Below are positions 55,071-63,494 of a DNA stretch of 64,000 nt, in pieces. Below the pieces are notes generated by a model that was given only the letters and a program-made list of their open reading frames with translations, did not search any database and was not told the origin of the DNA. The translations under genes were made by a program, and so were the position numbers. The stretch's first letter is position 1, and each line of letters begins with the position of its first letter. This stretch comes from Helcococcus bovis. GTDB lineage: Bacteria > Bacillota > Clostridia > Tissierellales > Peptoniphilaceae. The DNA is taken from the NCBI RefSeq assembly GCF_046035435.1, contig NZ_JBFNFH010000001.1. One strand, 5' to 3'.

Positions 55071-56042
55071 ATGAAAAAAATAAAAAAAATTATATTTTCT
55101 TTACTTGCATCAATAGTTGTACTAACAGGTTTTACAGCTTGTTCACATAAAGCAAATTCTTCAGATGAAAGTAAAGATATTAAAAATATTATTACAAATA
55201 AAGAAACTAAAAAAGAAACAATAAAAGATACGATAAAAGAAAGCATCAAAGAAACTGATAAGGAAACAAAGTCTGAAGAATCAGACAATTCTTCTCCAAA
55301 ACCAAATAAGATTAAAGGTAAAAATCATAATCAAAAATTTAAGGATATGGCTTATGATGTAGAAGAAATAAGAGAATTGTCTTACGATGGAGATTATAAA
55401 GGGAAAAAAATAGCATTTTTAACATTTGATGATGGTCCAAATAATGTGATTACTCCTCACGTTTTAGATGTATTAAAAGAAAAAAATGTTCCTGCGACAT
55501 TCTTTATGGTTGGACATGCCATTGGAGATAAAACTCAAGACACACTAAAAAGAGCATATAATGAAGGTCATGCTATAGGAACTCATTCTTTAACTCATGA
55601 TTATGAAACACTTTATCCAGGTAGAGTACCCGATCCAGATGTTGTAGTAAGCGAAGAAAAACAAGCTATAAAATTACTAAAAAAATATCTAGGAAATGAG
55701 TTTGAATCAAGAGTATTCAGATATCCAGGTGGACATATGTCTTGGAACAGAAAAGGATTAAAAAAATCAGATAAGGCATTGGAGAAATTAAATATTCATT
55801 GGATCGATTGGAATACTATGAACGGCGATGCTCAACCAATTCACGATCCTGATTTAGCTAGACCTACAACCGTTGATGAAGTGATAAAAAACTTTGATAA
55901 ATCAAAAAATTTCACTGCAAATTCCGATATAGCTGTTATATTGATGCATGATGCCGCAGATAAAGACTTAACCTTAAAAGCACTTCCTTCATTAATTGAT
56001 CACTTAAAAGAACAAGGATATGAATTTGGTATTTTGGAGTAG
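55071..56042 (+). CDS. Lipoprotein polysaccharide deacetylase (PgdA-like)
   Basis: 323 residues. Lipoprotein signal (IIFSLLASIVVLTGFTAC, Cys about 24), a Lys/Glu/Thr-rich linker, then NodB homology: FLTFDDGPN (catalytic Asp, metal Asp), THSLTHDY (metal His), RYPGGHMSW, and HWIDWNTMNGDA, ILMHDA. All catalytic motifs are intact. Predicted to remove acetyl groups from peptidoglycan N-acetylglucosamine, giving lysozyme resistance. RBS GTGAGGT. Followed after 3 bp by the histidine-motif protein. Confidence 0.92.
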   Translation: MKKIKKIIFSLLASIVVLTGFTACSHKANSSDESKDIKNIITNKETKKETIKDTIKESIKETDKETKSEESDNSSPKPNKIKGKNHNQKFKDMAYDVEEIRELSYDGDYKGKKIAFLTFDDGPNNVITPHVLDVLKEKNVPATFFMVGHAIGDKTQDTLKRAYNEGHAIGTHSLTHDYETLYPGRVPDPDVVVSEEKQAIKLLKKYLGNEFESRVFRYPGGHMSWNRKGLKKSDKALEKLNIHWIDWNTMNGDAQPIHDPDLARPTTVDEVIKNFDKSKNFTANSDIAVILMHDAADKDLTLKALPSLIDHLKEQGYEFGILE

Positions 56043-56045
56043 AAT

Positions 56046-56522
56046 ATGAAAATCAAAAAAGATATACAAAATAAACTAAAAATAATTTTTGTTTTTCTTC
56101 TAATTATTGTAATTATTTTATTTATAAATGATAGGAATAAAAAAACTAAATTAAAGATTTCTGACGATGAAGCAAAAAATAAAATCATGCAAATTTTTAA
56201 TGACAATCATATTGAAAAAGTTGAAAATCAAGCTTTAGTCCTTACAAAAAATGATAATTATATGATTATGGTTGTTGGGGATCAGTACATTCTTACTGAT
56301 TTTTCCCAATATCCACCAAAAGTTCACCAATTCAAATCAAATAAGCCAGATATATATGTAAAAATAATCGAAATACAAAAGGATGGATATTTGATTGAAC
56401 ATGATGATCACACTCATTTTGTATACACTAAAGTAGATCCAAATAAAAAAGTAGGAGATTATATTTATATAAAAGATCCACATACTTATTTACAAGATTA
56501 TTTTGAAAAACACAAACACTAA
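56046..56522 (+). CDS. Membrane-anchored protein with a histidine-triad-like motif
   Basis: 158 residues. One membrane segment (KIIFVFLLIIVIILFIND, residues about 11-28) then an extracytoplasmic domain. It holds GYLIEHDDHTHFVYTK, which fits the HxxHxH pattern of streptococcal histidine-triad zinc-binding proteins, preceded by a half-repeat-like NYMIMVVGDQYILTD. The tail is also His-rich (DPHTYLQDYFEKHKH). It is coupled to the deacetylase gene (3 bp gap), so it may bind or deliver zinc to that metal enzyme. Not a recognised named protein. Confidence 0.7.
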   Translation: MKIKKDIQNKLKIIFVFLLIIVIILFINDRNKKTKLKISDDEAKNKIMQIFNDNHIEKVENQALVLTKNDNYMIMVVGDQYILTDFSQYPPKVHQFKSNKPDIYVKIIEIQKDGYLIEHDDHTHFVYTKVDPNKKVGDYIYIKDPHTYLQDYFEKHKH

Positions 56523-56548
56523 TAATATCTTAAATAACTTAAAAATAC

Positions 56549-56578
56549 ATAAGGGATAGAAAAAATTCTATCCCTTAT
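56549..56578 (+). terminator. Terminator of the deacetylase operon
   Basis: ATAAGGGATAGAA / TTCTATCCCTTAT (13 bp), loop AAAA, then ATTTTTTAT on the plus strand; faces the convergent GH18 gene. Confidence 0.9.
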
Positions 56579-56611
56579 ATTTTTTATAAAAATTTATTGT
56601 AAAATCAGTAA

Positions 56612-59092
56612 CTATTCATTCTTTTTTCTAACTACAGCTAATCCAATTAATGACATTACTGTTACTACTGCGTATGAAATTATACCAGCATCAGAAGTAT
56701 AAGGATTTTTTGTATCTTTGTTATCTTCTTTTTTAGTTTCAATTCTTTGAGCATCAATTACTTCTTGTTCACCTGATTCAGCTACAGTAAATGAAGTTTC
56801 TAATTTTACTGCATTATATTTATCATCGCCATTAAATACTAATGTAAATTTATGAGCCCCTAAATTCAATGCTTCCAAATATTTATTTGATAACTCAACA
56901 ATTGTACTTCCTTCTGTTATTTTAGCATCTGTTTTTTCTAATTCTTTACCATCAACCAAAACTTTATCTAAAAGTTTTAATGGAGCATCAGATTTAAATA
57001 CAAGTGTATTTCCTGATTTTTTTAGATATACAGAATCTTGTCCTAATTCAAATTTAGGTGTTAGCTTTGCATCAGCTTCCGCTTTCTTTGCTGCTTCCTC
57101 TTCCGCTTTCTTTGCTGCTTCTTCCAAAGCCTTTTCAGCATTTTCCTCGTTATCTTTTATTACTTCATCTTCTGCTTCTTGAGCATCTATTAAATCACGT
57201 TTTACAGCATCTTCTCTCTTAGATTGTGCTTCTTTTGCTGATTTCACAATATCAGATGGTAATAATGCTTCTTGACTATTTAATCCATCCTTTAACCATC
57301 TTTGATACATATCTTTTTCTTGAGAAGTTAATAATGTTAATTTATTTATTTCAGCTATTTCATCTTCAACATCTTCAAATTCCATTATTCTTTTTAATTG
57401 TTTTGATAATTCGTATGTTGTTGGTTTGATAGAGTCATCATTCATAGCCATACCGTCTCTATCTATTGCATATCCAACAATACCCGCTTTTTTACCATTT
57501 TCTCCTTTGTCTGGTTGCCATTTTGCAAATTTTTCAGCTCTAGATCCAGAAACTACACTAGAAATATCACCCCATTTATTTTGGTCTCCTTCTTCATAAA
57601 AAGAAAATCCCATTAAAAATTTTTCTGGAGAAATGTATTTCTTAAAATCATTCCAATCTGAATCCATTCTATCTCTTCCATATGCTTGCAACATAACATA
57701 GTCTGCATTTTTATAAATTCCTTTTAACACTCCTCTATCAGCATTCATATTCGTATCAATCATAAATATTTTACCTTTTGAGTGTAATATTTCAGCCATA
57801 TAATTCATAACATCTACAGCTTGCTTTTCTTTCTCATGTGTAAAATTATAATTACTACTATATGTATCATGATATTCAATGTCTATATCTATTCCATCTA
57901 GGCCATATTTTTCAACAATTTCATTAACTAAATATTCAGCTCTAGCTTTATTTCCCTCTTCAGTATTTTCAAATTTTTGTCCTGCCCAACTGGATATATC
58001 CAAAAAAGTATTTCTAACTGAAATTGTTCTTAATACTCTTTGCCCTCTTGCGTTCATTTTTGGTATATCTTCAAAAGCTAATTTATTCCAAAATTCACTA
58101 TAAGGTTTTGTATAATCATGGAATACAAATGCTAAATTTACTTCTTTTGGCATATCTCCAAAGTAGTTAGGTCTATTTTCATCAGGATCTGAATTTTGAT
58201 CGTGCCATGTTCTAAACCAACCACCGTATAAAGGCGATTTTAATTCTGGCATTTTTGGTTTTTCTGGTAGTTTTTCTGTTTCTAATCTTTTCAAAACATT
58301 ATTTGCGTTTTCAGCTTCTTTTAATAATTGTTCATTTGTTCTTGAACCAATTTTTCTTATAAAATCTTGAGTACTATTTGATTTTTTTAGATATTCCAAG
58401 TTTTCTATTTTTGATTTAACATCTTCATTTGAAAGTGTATAAGAAACTTTTTCAGATTTTAACGGAGTTCCTTTAACTGTCATTTCACTAACAGCTAAAG
58501 ATATACCATTCTTTGCTTTCATTTTAATTCTTATAGCCTTTGATACAAGACCATTAAATTTTATAACTGATTGTTTTTTTACATCTTTCACTGTTTCGAT
58601 AGTATTCCAATTTTCATCGTTATTCAAATCATTTTTTATTTCTTTACCATCTACTGTTGTCTGTGTAAATCCATAATTATCTGGTAAGTTTTTTAATTCA
58701 TTTTCTAAATAAACTTGAACTTCAAAACTTTCAGGCATATTAGTTCCACCGTCCCGATAAAAATCAATCACTAACTCATCAAGCTTAACTTCCCTAACAT
58801 CGCTTGGTGAACCAAATACTAAACCAACATAATTTTCTTTTAATCTATCTGTTCTCTTCCAATCTGTCCATTTTTGATCATTTTTTTTACCATCAACAAA
58901 TTTTGAAGTAAAATCTGAACCATTTGTCCATCCAGCAAATGGAATCATATCAGCTTTTGACAAAACAGAAGATTTTGTTACATCACTTACTAAACTTCCC
59001 TCAGCCCTAACAACATTTTGAAATGGCATAACACCTAGGGCTAATGTTGCAGCTAAAGATAAACTTACTACATTTTTTGTAAACTTTTTCAT
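56612..59092 (-). CDS. Cell-wall-anchored GH18 endo-beta-N-acetylglucosaminidase (EndoS-like)
   Basis: 826 residues. Signal peptide (to about VVRAEG, residue 31). Residues about 40-215: a carbohydrate-binding-like beta domain (FAGWTNGSDF... VSEMTVKGTPLKSEK). GH18 catalytic domain about 285-560: NLAFVFHDY, then the DxxDxDxE motif in YGLDGIDIDIEYHD (about 395-408, catalytic Glu present), FMIDTNMN, YVMLQAYGRD. Then an Ala/Glu/Lys helical spacer, a beta domain, and the sorting signal NPYTSD with membrane segment and RKKNE tail. This matches the EndoS/EndoE/EndoF family that trims N-glycans from host glycoproteins such as IgG. Host-protein target is inferred. Confidence 0.9.
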   Translation of the reverse strand: MKKFTKNVVSLSLAATLALGVMPFQNVVRAEGSLVSDVTKSSVLSKADMIPFAGWTNGSDFTSKFVDGKKNDQKWTDWKRTDRLKENYVGLVFGSPSDVREVKLDELVIDFYRDGGTNMPESFEVQVYLENELKNLPDNYGFTQTTVDGKEIKNDLNNDENWNTIETVKDVKKQSVIKFNGLVSKAIRIKMKAKNGISLAVSEMTVKGTPLKSEKVSYTLSNEDVKSKIENLEYLKKSNSTQDFIRKIGSRTNEQLLKEAENANNVLKRLETEKLPEKPKMPELKSPLYGGWFRTWHDQNSDPDENRPNYFGDMPKEVNLAFVFHDYTKPYSEFWNKLAFEDIPKMNARGQRVLRTISVRNTFLDISSWAGQKFENTEEGNKARAEYLVNEIVEKYGLDGIDIDIEYHDTYSSNYNFTHEKEKQAVDVMNYMAEILHSKGKIFMIDTNMNADRGVLKGIYKNADYVMLQAYGRDRMDSDWNDFKKYISPEKFLMGFSFYEEGDQNKWGDISSVVSGSRAEKFAKWQPDKGENGKKAGIVGYAIDRDGMAMNDDSIKPTTYELSKQLKRIMEFEDVEDEIAEINKLTLLTSQEKDMYQRWLKDGLNSQEALLPSDIVKSAKEAQSKREDAVKRDLIDAQEAEDEVIKDNEENAEKALEEAAKKAEEEAAKKAEADAKLTPKFELGQDSVYLKKSGNTLVFKSDAPLKLLDKVLVDGKELEKTDAKITEGSTIVELSNKYLEALNLGAHKFTLVFNGDDKYNAVKLETSFTVAESGEQEVIDAQRIETKKEDNKDTKNPYTSDAGIISYAVVTVMSLIGLAVVRKKNE

Positions 59093-59277
59093 ATAAGCCT
59101 CCTATATATTATTTCTTTATTAGGATAACTTTTTTTGCCATATATTTCAATAAAAAAGTCCTTTTTGCTGTAAATTTAAAATTTCATTCATGAAAAAGTG
59201 TGCATTTTTCACTACATTATTTTTTATTAAATTTATATATGAAACCGTTTGATTTATTAAAAAATAGGCATCAAAAA

Positions 59278-59309
59278 AAGCAATTGTTAAAATTAATTAA
59301 TAATTGCTT
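59278..59309 (-). terminator. Terminator downstream of the suf operon
   Basis: On the minus strand AAGCAATT ... AATTGCTT with a 16-nt loop, directly followed by TTTTTTTG. Lies past the large hairpin. Confidence 0.75.
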
Positions 59310-59330
59310 GATTTTCAACAATAAATAAAG

Positions 59331-59400
59331 ATAAAAGTTTGCGTAGCCACCTCCGCAGCTCCATTTGGAGCGAGGACTAGTGGCGTTAGCAAACTTTTAT
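59331..59400. repeat. Long GC-rich hairpin after sufU
   Basis: 12-bp perfect outer stem ATAAAAGTTTGC / GCAAACTTTTAT, then inner pairings GCCAC/GTGGC and GCTCC/GGAGC around an ATTT loop. The inner part is markedly more GC-rich than the surrounding DNA, as in REP-like dispersed palindromes. It begins 3 bp after the sufU stop, so it also fits a stabilising or terminating structure of the suf mRNA. Confidence 0.8.
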
Positions 59401-59402
59401 TT

Positions 59403-59834
59403 TTATCTATTTTCAATTATTTGTTCTAAAGTTCTCCATGCTAAAACAGCACATTTCACCCTTGCTGGAAGTTTATTTATGTTTTGCAAAGTTGCTGCAT
59501 CTCCCAATTTTTCAAGATCCAAATCAGATAATTCTTCAGTTGATTTAATCATATTTAAAAATGTATTTGTAATATCTCTTGCTTCTTCTATCGTTTTGCC
59601 TTTCACAGCATCTATCATCATTGAAGTAGATGCTTGAGAAATAGCACATCCTACGCCTTCATATGCACCATCTTCAATAATTCCATCATTTATTTTAAGA
59701 TTTAGCACAATTTCATCTCCACAAGATGGATTAACTCCAAGTTTTGAATCCGTCTTGTCATCAAGAGTTTTTTTATTATCACTCTCAACACTATGTTCTC
59801 TTATTAGTTCTGTATAAATTTGATTAATTTCCAT
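59403..59834 (-). CDS. sufU: SufU iron-sulfur/zinc scaffold protein
   Basis: 143 residues. Three conserved cysteines of SufU: NPSCGDEIVL, GVGCAISQASTSMM and ARVKCAVLAWRTL. It hands sulfur from SufS to the SufBCD scaffold. Overlaps the sufS gene by 11 bases; last gene of the suf operon. Confidence 0.95.
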   Translation of the reverse strand: MEINQIYTELIREHSVESDNKKTLDDKTDSKLGVNPSCGDEIVLNLKINDGIIEDGAYEGVGCAISQASTSMMIDAVKGKTIEEARDITNTFLNMIKSTEELSDLDLEKLGDAATLQNINKLPARVKCAVLAWRTLEQIIENR

Positions 59835-61044
59835 AAAATATTTCCTTAACTTTATATAATGCTTCTATTAATTTATCAATGTCCTTAAAATTATTATAGC
59901 ACGCAAATGAAGCTCTACAAGAAGAATTTATTCCCAAATATCTGTGAAGTGGTTGAGCACAATGATGTCCAACTCTTATCGCAACATTGCAAAAATCAAG
60001 TATTTGAGAAACATCATGCGGATGCACATTTTTAACATTAAATGAGATTAAATTTCCTTTTTTTATATTTTCAGGTAAATACAGATCGATAAAATCTAGT
60101 TTTTTCAATTCTTCAAGAGCATAATTAAAAACTTCATTTTCTAATGTGTTTATCGTTTCCATTCCTACTGAATCAATAAAATCTATAGCTTTACTTAATG
60201 AATAAATAGCAGCTACATCAAGTGTACCAGCCTCAAACTTAGATGGTAACTCTGCATAGGAAACATCTTGCTCATGAACATATTCAATCATATCACCACC
60301 AAGTAGGAATGGATTCATAGTGTTTAGCAAATCGTATTTACCATATACAATACCAACTCCTTGAGCAGAGTACATCTTATGCCCTGAAAATACAAGAAAA
60401 TCACAATTTAATTTTTGCGCATCAATTCTTGCATGTGAAACTATTTGAGCAGCATCAACAATTGCAATAGCACCATTTTCATGGGCGATATCGATAATTT
60501 CTTGGATAGGAACTTCAAAAGGAATTACATTTGATGCTGCAGTAACTGAAACAATTTTAGTATTAGGATTTATCTTTTCCTTAAAATTATTTATATCTAA
60601 TTCAAAATTATCCGTTAAATAAAAATAAACTAATTTTGCACCTGTTTTTTTTGCTATATTCTGCCATGTTACTAAATTAGCATGATGTTCAGCAATTGAA
60701 ATTAAAATCTCGTCTCCAGGATTTAAATTATCAAGTCCATAAGATTTAGAAATTAAGTTTAACCCCTCTGTTGCGCTTTTCATAAATATTATCTCTTCCG
60801 CCTTTAATGCGTTAATATATTCCTTTACTTTATTTCTAGTATCTTCTAGTATTTGTGAAGACCTAACAGCAGACTTGTATGCTCCTCTATTTGCATTTGC
60901 ATTAAAATTTGAATAGTATTCAGCAAGTGAATCTATTACAATTTTAGGCTTTTGAGTGGTTGCAGCACTATCCAGAAATGCTACATCATTATTTTCTTCA
61001 CTTGTAAAAAATGGAAATAAGTTTCTAATTTCTGCATTTTTCAT
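59824..61044 (-). CDS. sufS: SufS cysteine desulfurase
   Basis: 406 residues, type-II desulfurase. VAFLDSAATTQKP start, PLP lysine in FSGHKMYSAQGVG, and the active cysteine in NSSCRASFACYNN, preceded by IRVGHHCAQP. It provides sulfur for cluster building. Shares one base with the end of sufD. Confidence 0.95.
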   Translation of the reverse strand: MKNAEIRNLFPFFTSEENNDVAFLDSAATTQKPKIVIDSLAEYYSNFNANANRGAYKSAVRSSQILEDTRNKVKEYINALKAEEIIFMKSATEGLNLISKSYGLDNLNPGDEILISIAEHHANLVTWQNIAKKTGAKLVYFYLTDNFELDINNFKEKINPNTKIVSVTAASNVIPFEVPIQEIIDIAHENGAIAIVDAAQIVSHARIDAQKLNCDFLVFSGHKMYSAQGVGIVYGKYDLLNTMNPFLLGGDMIEYVHEQDVSYAELPSKFEAGTLDVAAIYSLSKAIDFIDSVGMETINTLENEVFNYALEELKKLDFIDLYLPENIKKGNLISFNVKNVHPHDVSQILDFCNVAIRVGHHCAQPLHRYLGINSSCRASFACYNNFKDIDKLIEALYKVKEIFYGN

Positions 61045-62081
61045 TAGTTTATTCCTTCTCTCAGTTCTTCTAATAATTCTTCTGAAATTTTTTCATCATC
61101 AATTAAATCAAAAATCGGTTTTAATTTTGATTCGATAATCATTCTTTTGGCTGCTAATGCATCAAAACCTCTTGAAGTGATGTAAAATAGCATATCTTTA
61201 TCAATTCTCCCTGATGAAGCAGCATGATTACCAACAATATCATCTTCTCTCGCAAGTAATAATGGAATTGCCCAGTTTTTAACCGTAGGATCAAGAAGTG
61301 TAACAAATTCCTCTTCATTTCCTTTAGAAAGAGTACATCCCTTTTTGAAGTCTAAAGTTCCTGCAAATCTCTTTTTAGCAAAATCTTTAAGCACTCCATT
61401 TATAACCATGTCTGATGTGGTTTCTCTTCCTAAATGAGTGATCTCATATCCTAAATCAAGATATCTATTTTCATCTACAAAATAAGCAGTCTTTACATCA
61501 GCATGAGATTTTTCACTTCCTAATATAGCTCTATAGTTAGCATAGGAATCTTTTGCTCCCAATTCAATATGAATCAAATGCACATTTGCACTTTCTTCAA
61601 TATCTGAAACTATCGATAAAAAACTTTTAGATATTTTTGATAATCTTTGAATAATAACCAATTTCAAATTTGAATTTTTTTCAGCTTTAATTTTAAATAC
61701 GGAATTCTTAAATGCTTCTAAATCTTTTTCCGATTTATAGTCGAAAATTAATGTTGAATCTGTATTTTCCTTAACTAAAATCCCATGCTGATCAGATAAA
61801 AATTTATTATTTTCATCTAAATAAAATTTTTCTTCAAAAAATTTATCTTTATCTAATACATAAAATTTTTCATGATTTTTCAATTTTTGATTCAATTCTA
61901 AAATTTCCCTTGAAACTCCATATTTCTTATCTATAAAAATTTTATTGAATTCATCAGAAATTTTTTCACTTATAGAAGTTGAATATTCTTTGTACTCAAT
62001 TCCATTCAACTCAATAACTCTACTATTCGCTTCTGTAAATCTCCAAGTAATCTCTGGAATTATATTAACTTCTGTTCTCAT
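61044..62081 (-). CDS. sufD: SufD scaffold subunit
   Basis: 345 residues. Beta-helix core with the SufB/D signature near the end: EEFVTLLDPTVKNWAIPLLLAREDDIVGNHAASSGRID and FYITSRGFDALAAKRMIIES. The N-terminal part is divergent and Lys/Asn-rich. Forms the SufBC2D complex; placed 9 bp after sufB. The conserved histidine of HAAS(S/T)G is present. Confidence 0.92.
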   Translation of the reverse strand: MRTEVNIIPEITWRFTEANSRVIELNGIEYKEYSTSISEKISDEFNKIFIDKKYGVSREILELNQKLKNHEKFYVLDKDKFFEEKFYLDENNKFLSDQHGILVKENTDSTLIFDYKSEKDLEAFKNSVFKIKAEKNSNLKLVIIQRLSKISKSFLSIVSDIEESANVHLIHIELGAKDSYANYRAILGSEKSHADVKTAYFVDENRYLDLGYEITHLGRETTSDMVINGVLKDFAKKRFAGTLDFKKGCTLSKGNEEEFVTLLDPTVKNWAIPLLLAREDDIVGNHAASSGRIDKDMLFYITSRGFDALAAKRMIIESKLKPIFDLIDDEKISEELLEELREGIN

Positions 62082-62090
62082 TAATTCCTC

Positions 62091-63494
62091 CTAACCTATT
62101 GACCCAATTAATTCTAAATTAATTAAATTATTCATTTCTACTGCATATTCCATTGGCAATTCTTTAGCTATAGGCTCTGCAAACCCCCTTACAAGCATCG
62201 CTTTTGCATCTTCTTCGCTCAATCCTCTACTCATCAAATAAAATATCTTCGAGTCGTCTATTCTACCAATTTTTGCTTCATGACCTAAATCAACGTCATC
62301 ATTTTCAATAAGCATAACAGGAATTGTATCTGAAACTGATTCACTATCCAACATTAATGATTCACAATTTACATTGGATTTTGATCCCTTAGCATTTTCC
62401 TTAAAATGAACAAGTCCTCTATATATAGCTTCTCCACCACTTTTAGAAATAGATCTGGCGTTTATAGTTGAATATGTGTTTGGTGCAGCATGAACTGCTT
62501 TAGCACCAGTATCAAGTATTTGTCCTGAGTTAGCAAAAGAAATACCAGTATAATCTGATTTTGCATTTTCTCCAATTAATATTGAGGCAGGATATAACAT
62601 TGAAACTCTAGATCCAAAAGATCCTGATACCCATTCTAAATGTGCATTTTTCCAAACTATTCCTCTTTTAGTATTTAAGTTATACATATTTCTGGACCAG
62701 TTTTCTATAGTAGAATATCTTAATTTAGCACCCTCTCTAACAAATAACTCAACCGCTCCAGCATGAACATTTATTACATTATATTTTGGTGCCGAACATC
62801 CTTCAATATAATGAACATACGCTCCTTCATCAACATAGATGAATGTATGCTCAAATTGTCCCGCTCCCGGTGCGTTTAATCTAAAATATGATTGAATAGG
62901 AATATCTACATACTGACCTTTCGGCACATATACAAATGATCCTCCTGACCACACAGCATAATGAAGCGCTGCATATTTGTGTAAATCAGGTTCCACAGCT
63001 GTACCAAACCATTTTCTAATAAGTGGTGCATGTTTTTGAACCGCTTCCTCCATATTTACATAAATAACTCCTAAATCAGTTAAATAATTTTTAACATTAT
63101 GATAAACAGTTTCAGAGTCATATTGAGCACTTACACCTGCAAGCGCATTAATTTCAGCTTGAGGTATGCCTAGGTCGTAAAAAGTTTGTTTAATATCATC
63201 TGGTAAATTATCCCATGCATTTGTTTCACCTGATTTCGGTTTTACATAAAGTGTAATTTCATTAATATCAACTTCTGATAAATCTGGTCCCCATGTTGGA
63301 TTTTCTTGTTCATAAAATAATCTCATTCCTTCAAGTCTCTTTTCAAGCATCCATTCTGGTTCATTTTTTTCAGAGGAAATTAATCTAACAATTTCTTCCG
63401 TCAGTCCCTTATCTGAAATTTTAGAATATTCAAATTGATTTTTTTTATCAAATTTACCTCTATCAATATCGTCGATTTGTGATTTTCTAACCAT
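62091..63494 (-). CDS. sufB: SufB scaffold subunit
   Basis: 467 residues, standard length. VYHNVKNYLTDLGVIYVNMEEAVQKHAPLIRKWFGTAV, FVYVPKGQYVDIPIQSYFR, YIEGCSAPKYN, LDSESVSDTIPVMLIENDDVDLGHEAKIGRI and FYLMSRGLSEEDAKAMLVRGF are all diagnostic. Main scaffold on which the Fe-S cluster is built. Overlaps sufC by 8 bases. Confidence 0.97.
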   Translation of the reverse strand: MVRKSQIDDIDRGKFDKKNQFEYSKISDKGLTEEIVRLISSEKNEPEWMLEKRLEGMRLFYEQENPTWGPDLSEVDINEITLYVKPKSGETNAWDNLPDDIKQTFYDLGIPQAEINALAGVSAQYDSETVYHNVKNYLTDLGVIYVNMEEAVQKHAPLIRKWFGTAVEPDLHKYAALHYAVWSGGSFVYVPKGQYVDIPIQSYFRLNAPGAGQFEHTFIYVDEGAYVHYIEGCSAPKYNVINVHAGAVELFVREGAKLRYSTIENWSRNMYNLNTKRGIVWKNAHLEWVSGSFGSRVSMLYPASILIGENAKSDYTGISFANSGQILDTGAKAVHAAPNTYSTINARSISKSGGEAIYRGLVHFKENAKGSKSNVNCESLMLDSESVSDTIPVMLIENDDVDLGHEAKIGRIDDSKIFYLMSRGLSEEDAKAMLVRGFAEPIAKELPMEYAVEMNNLINLELIGSIG

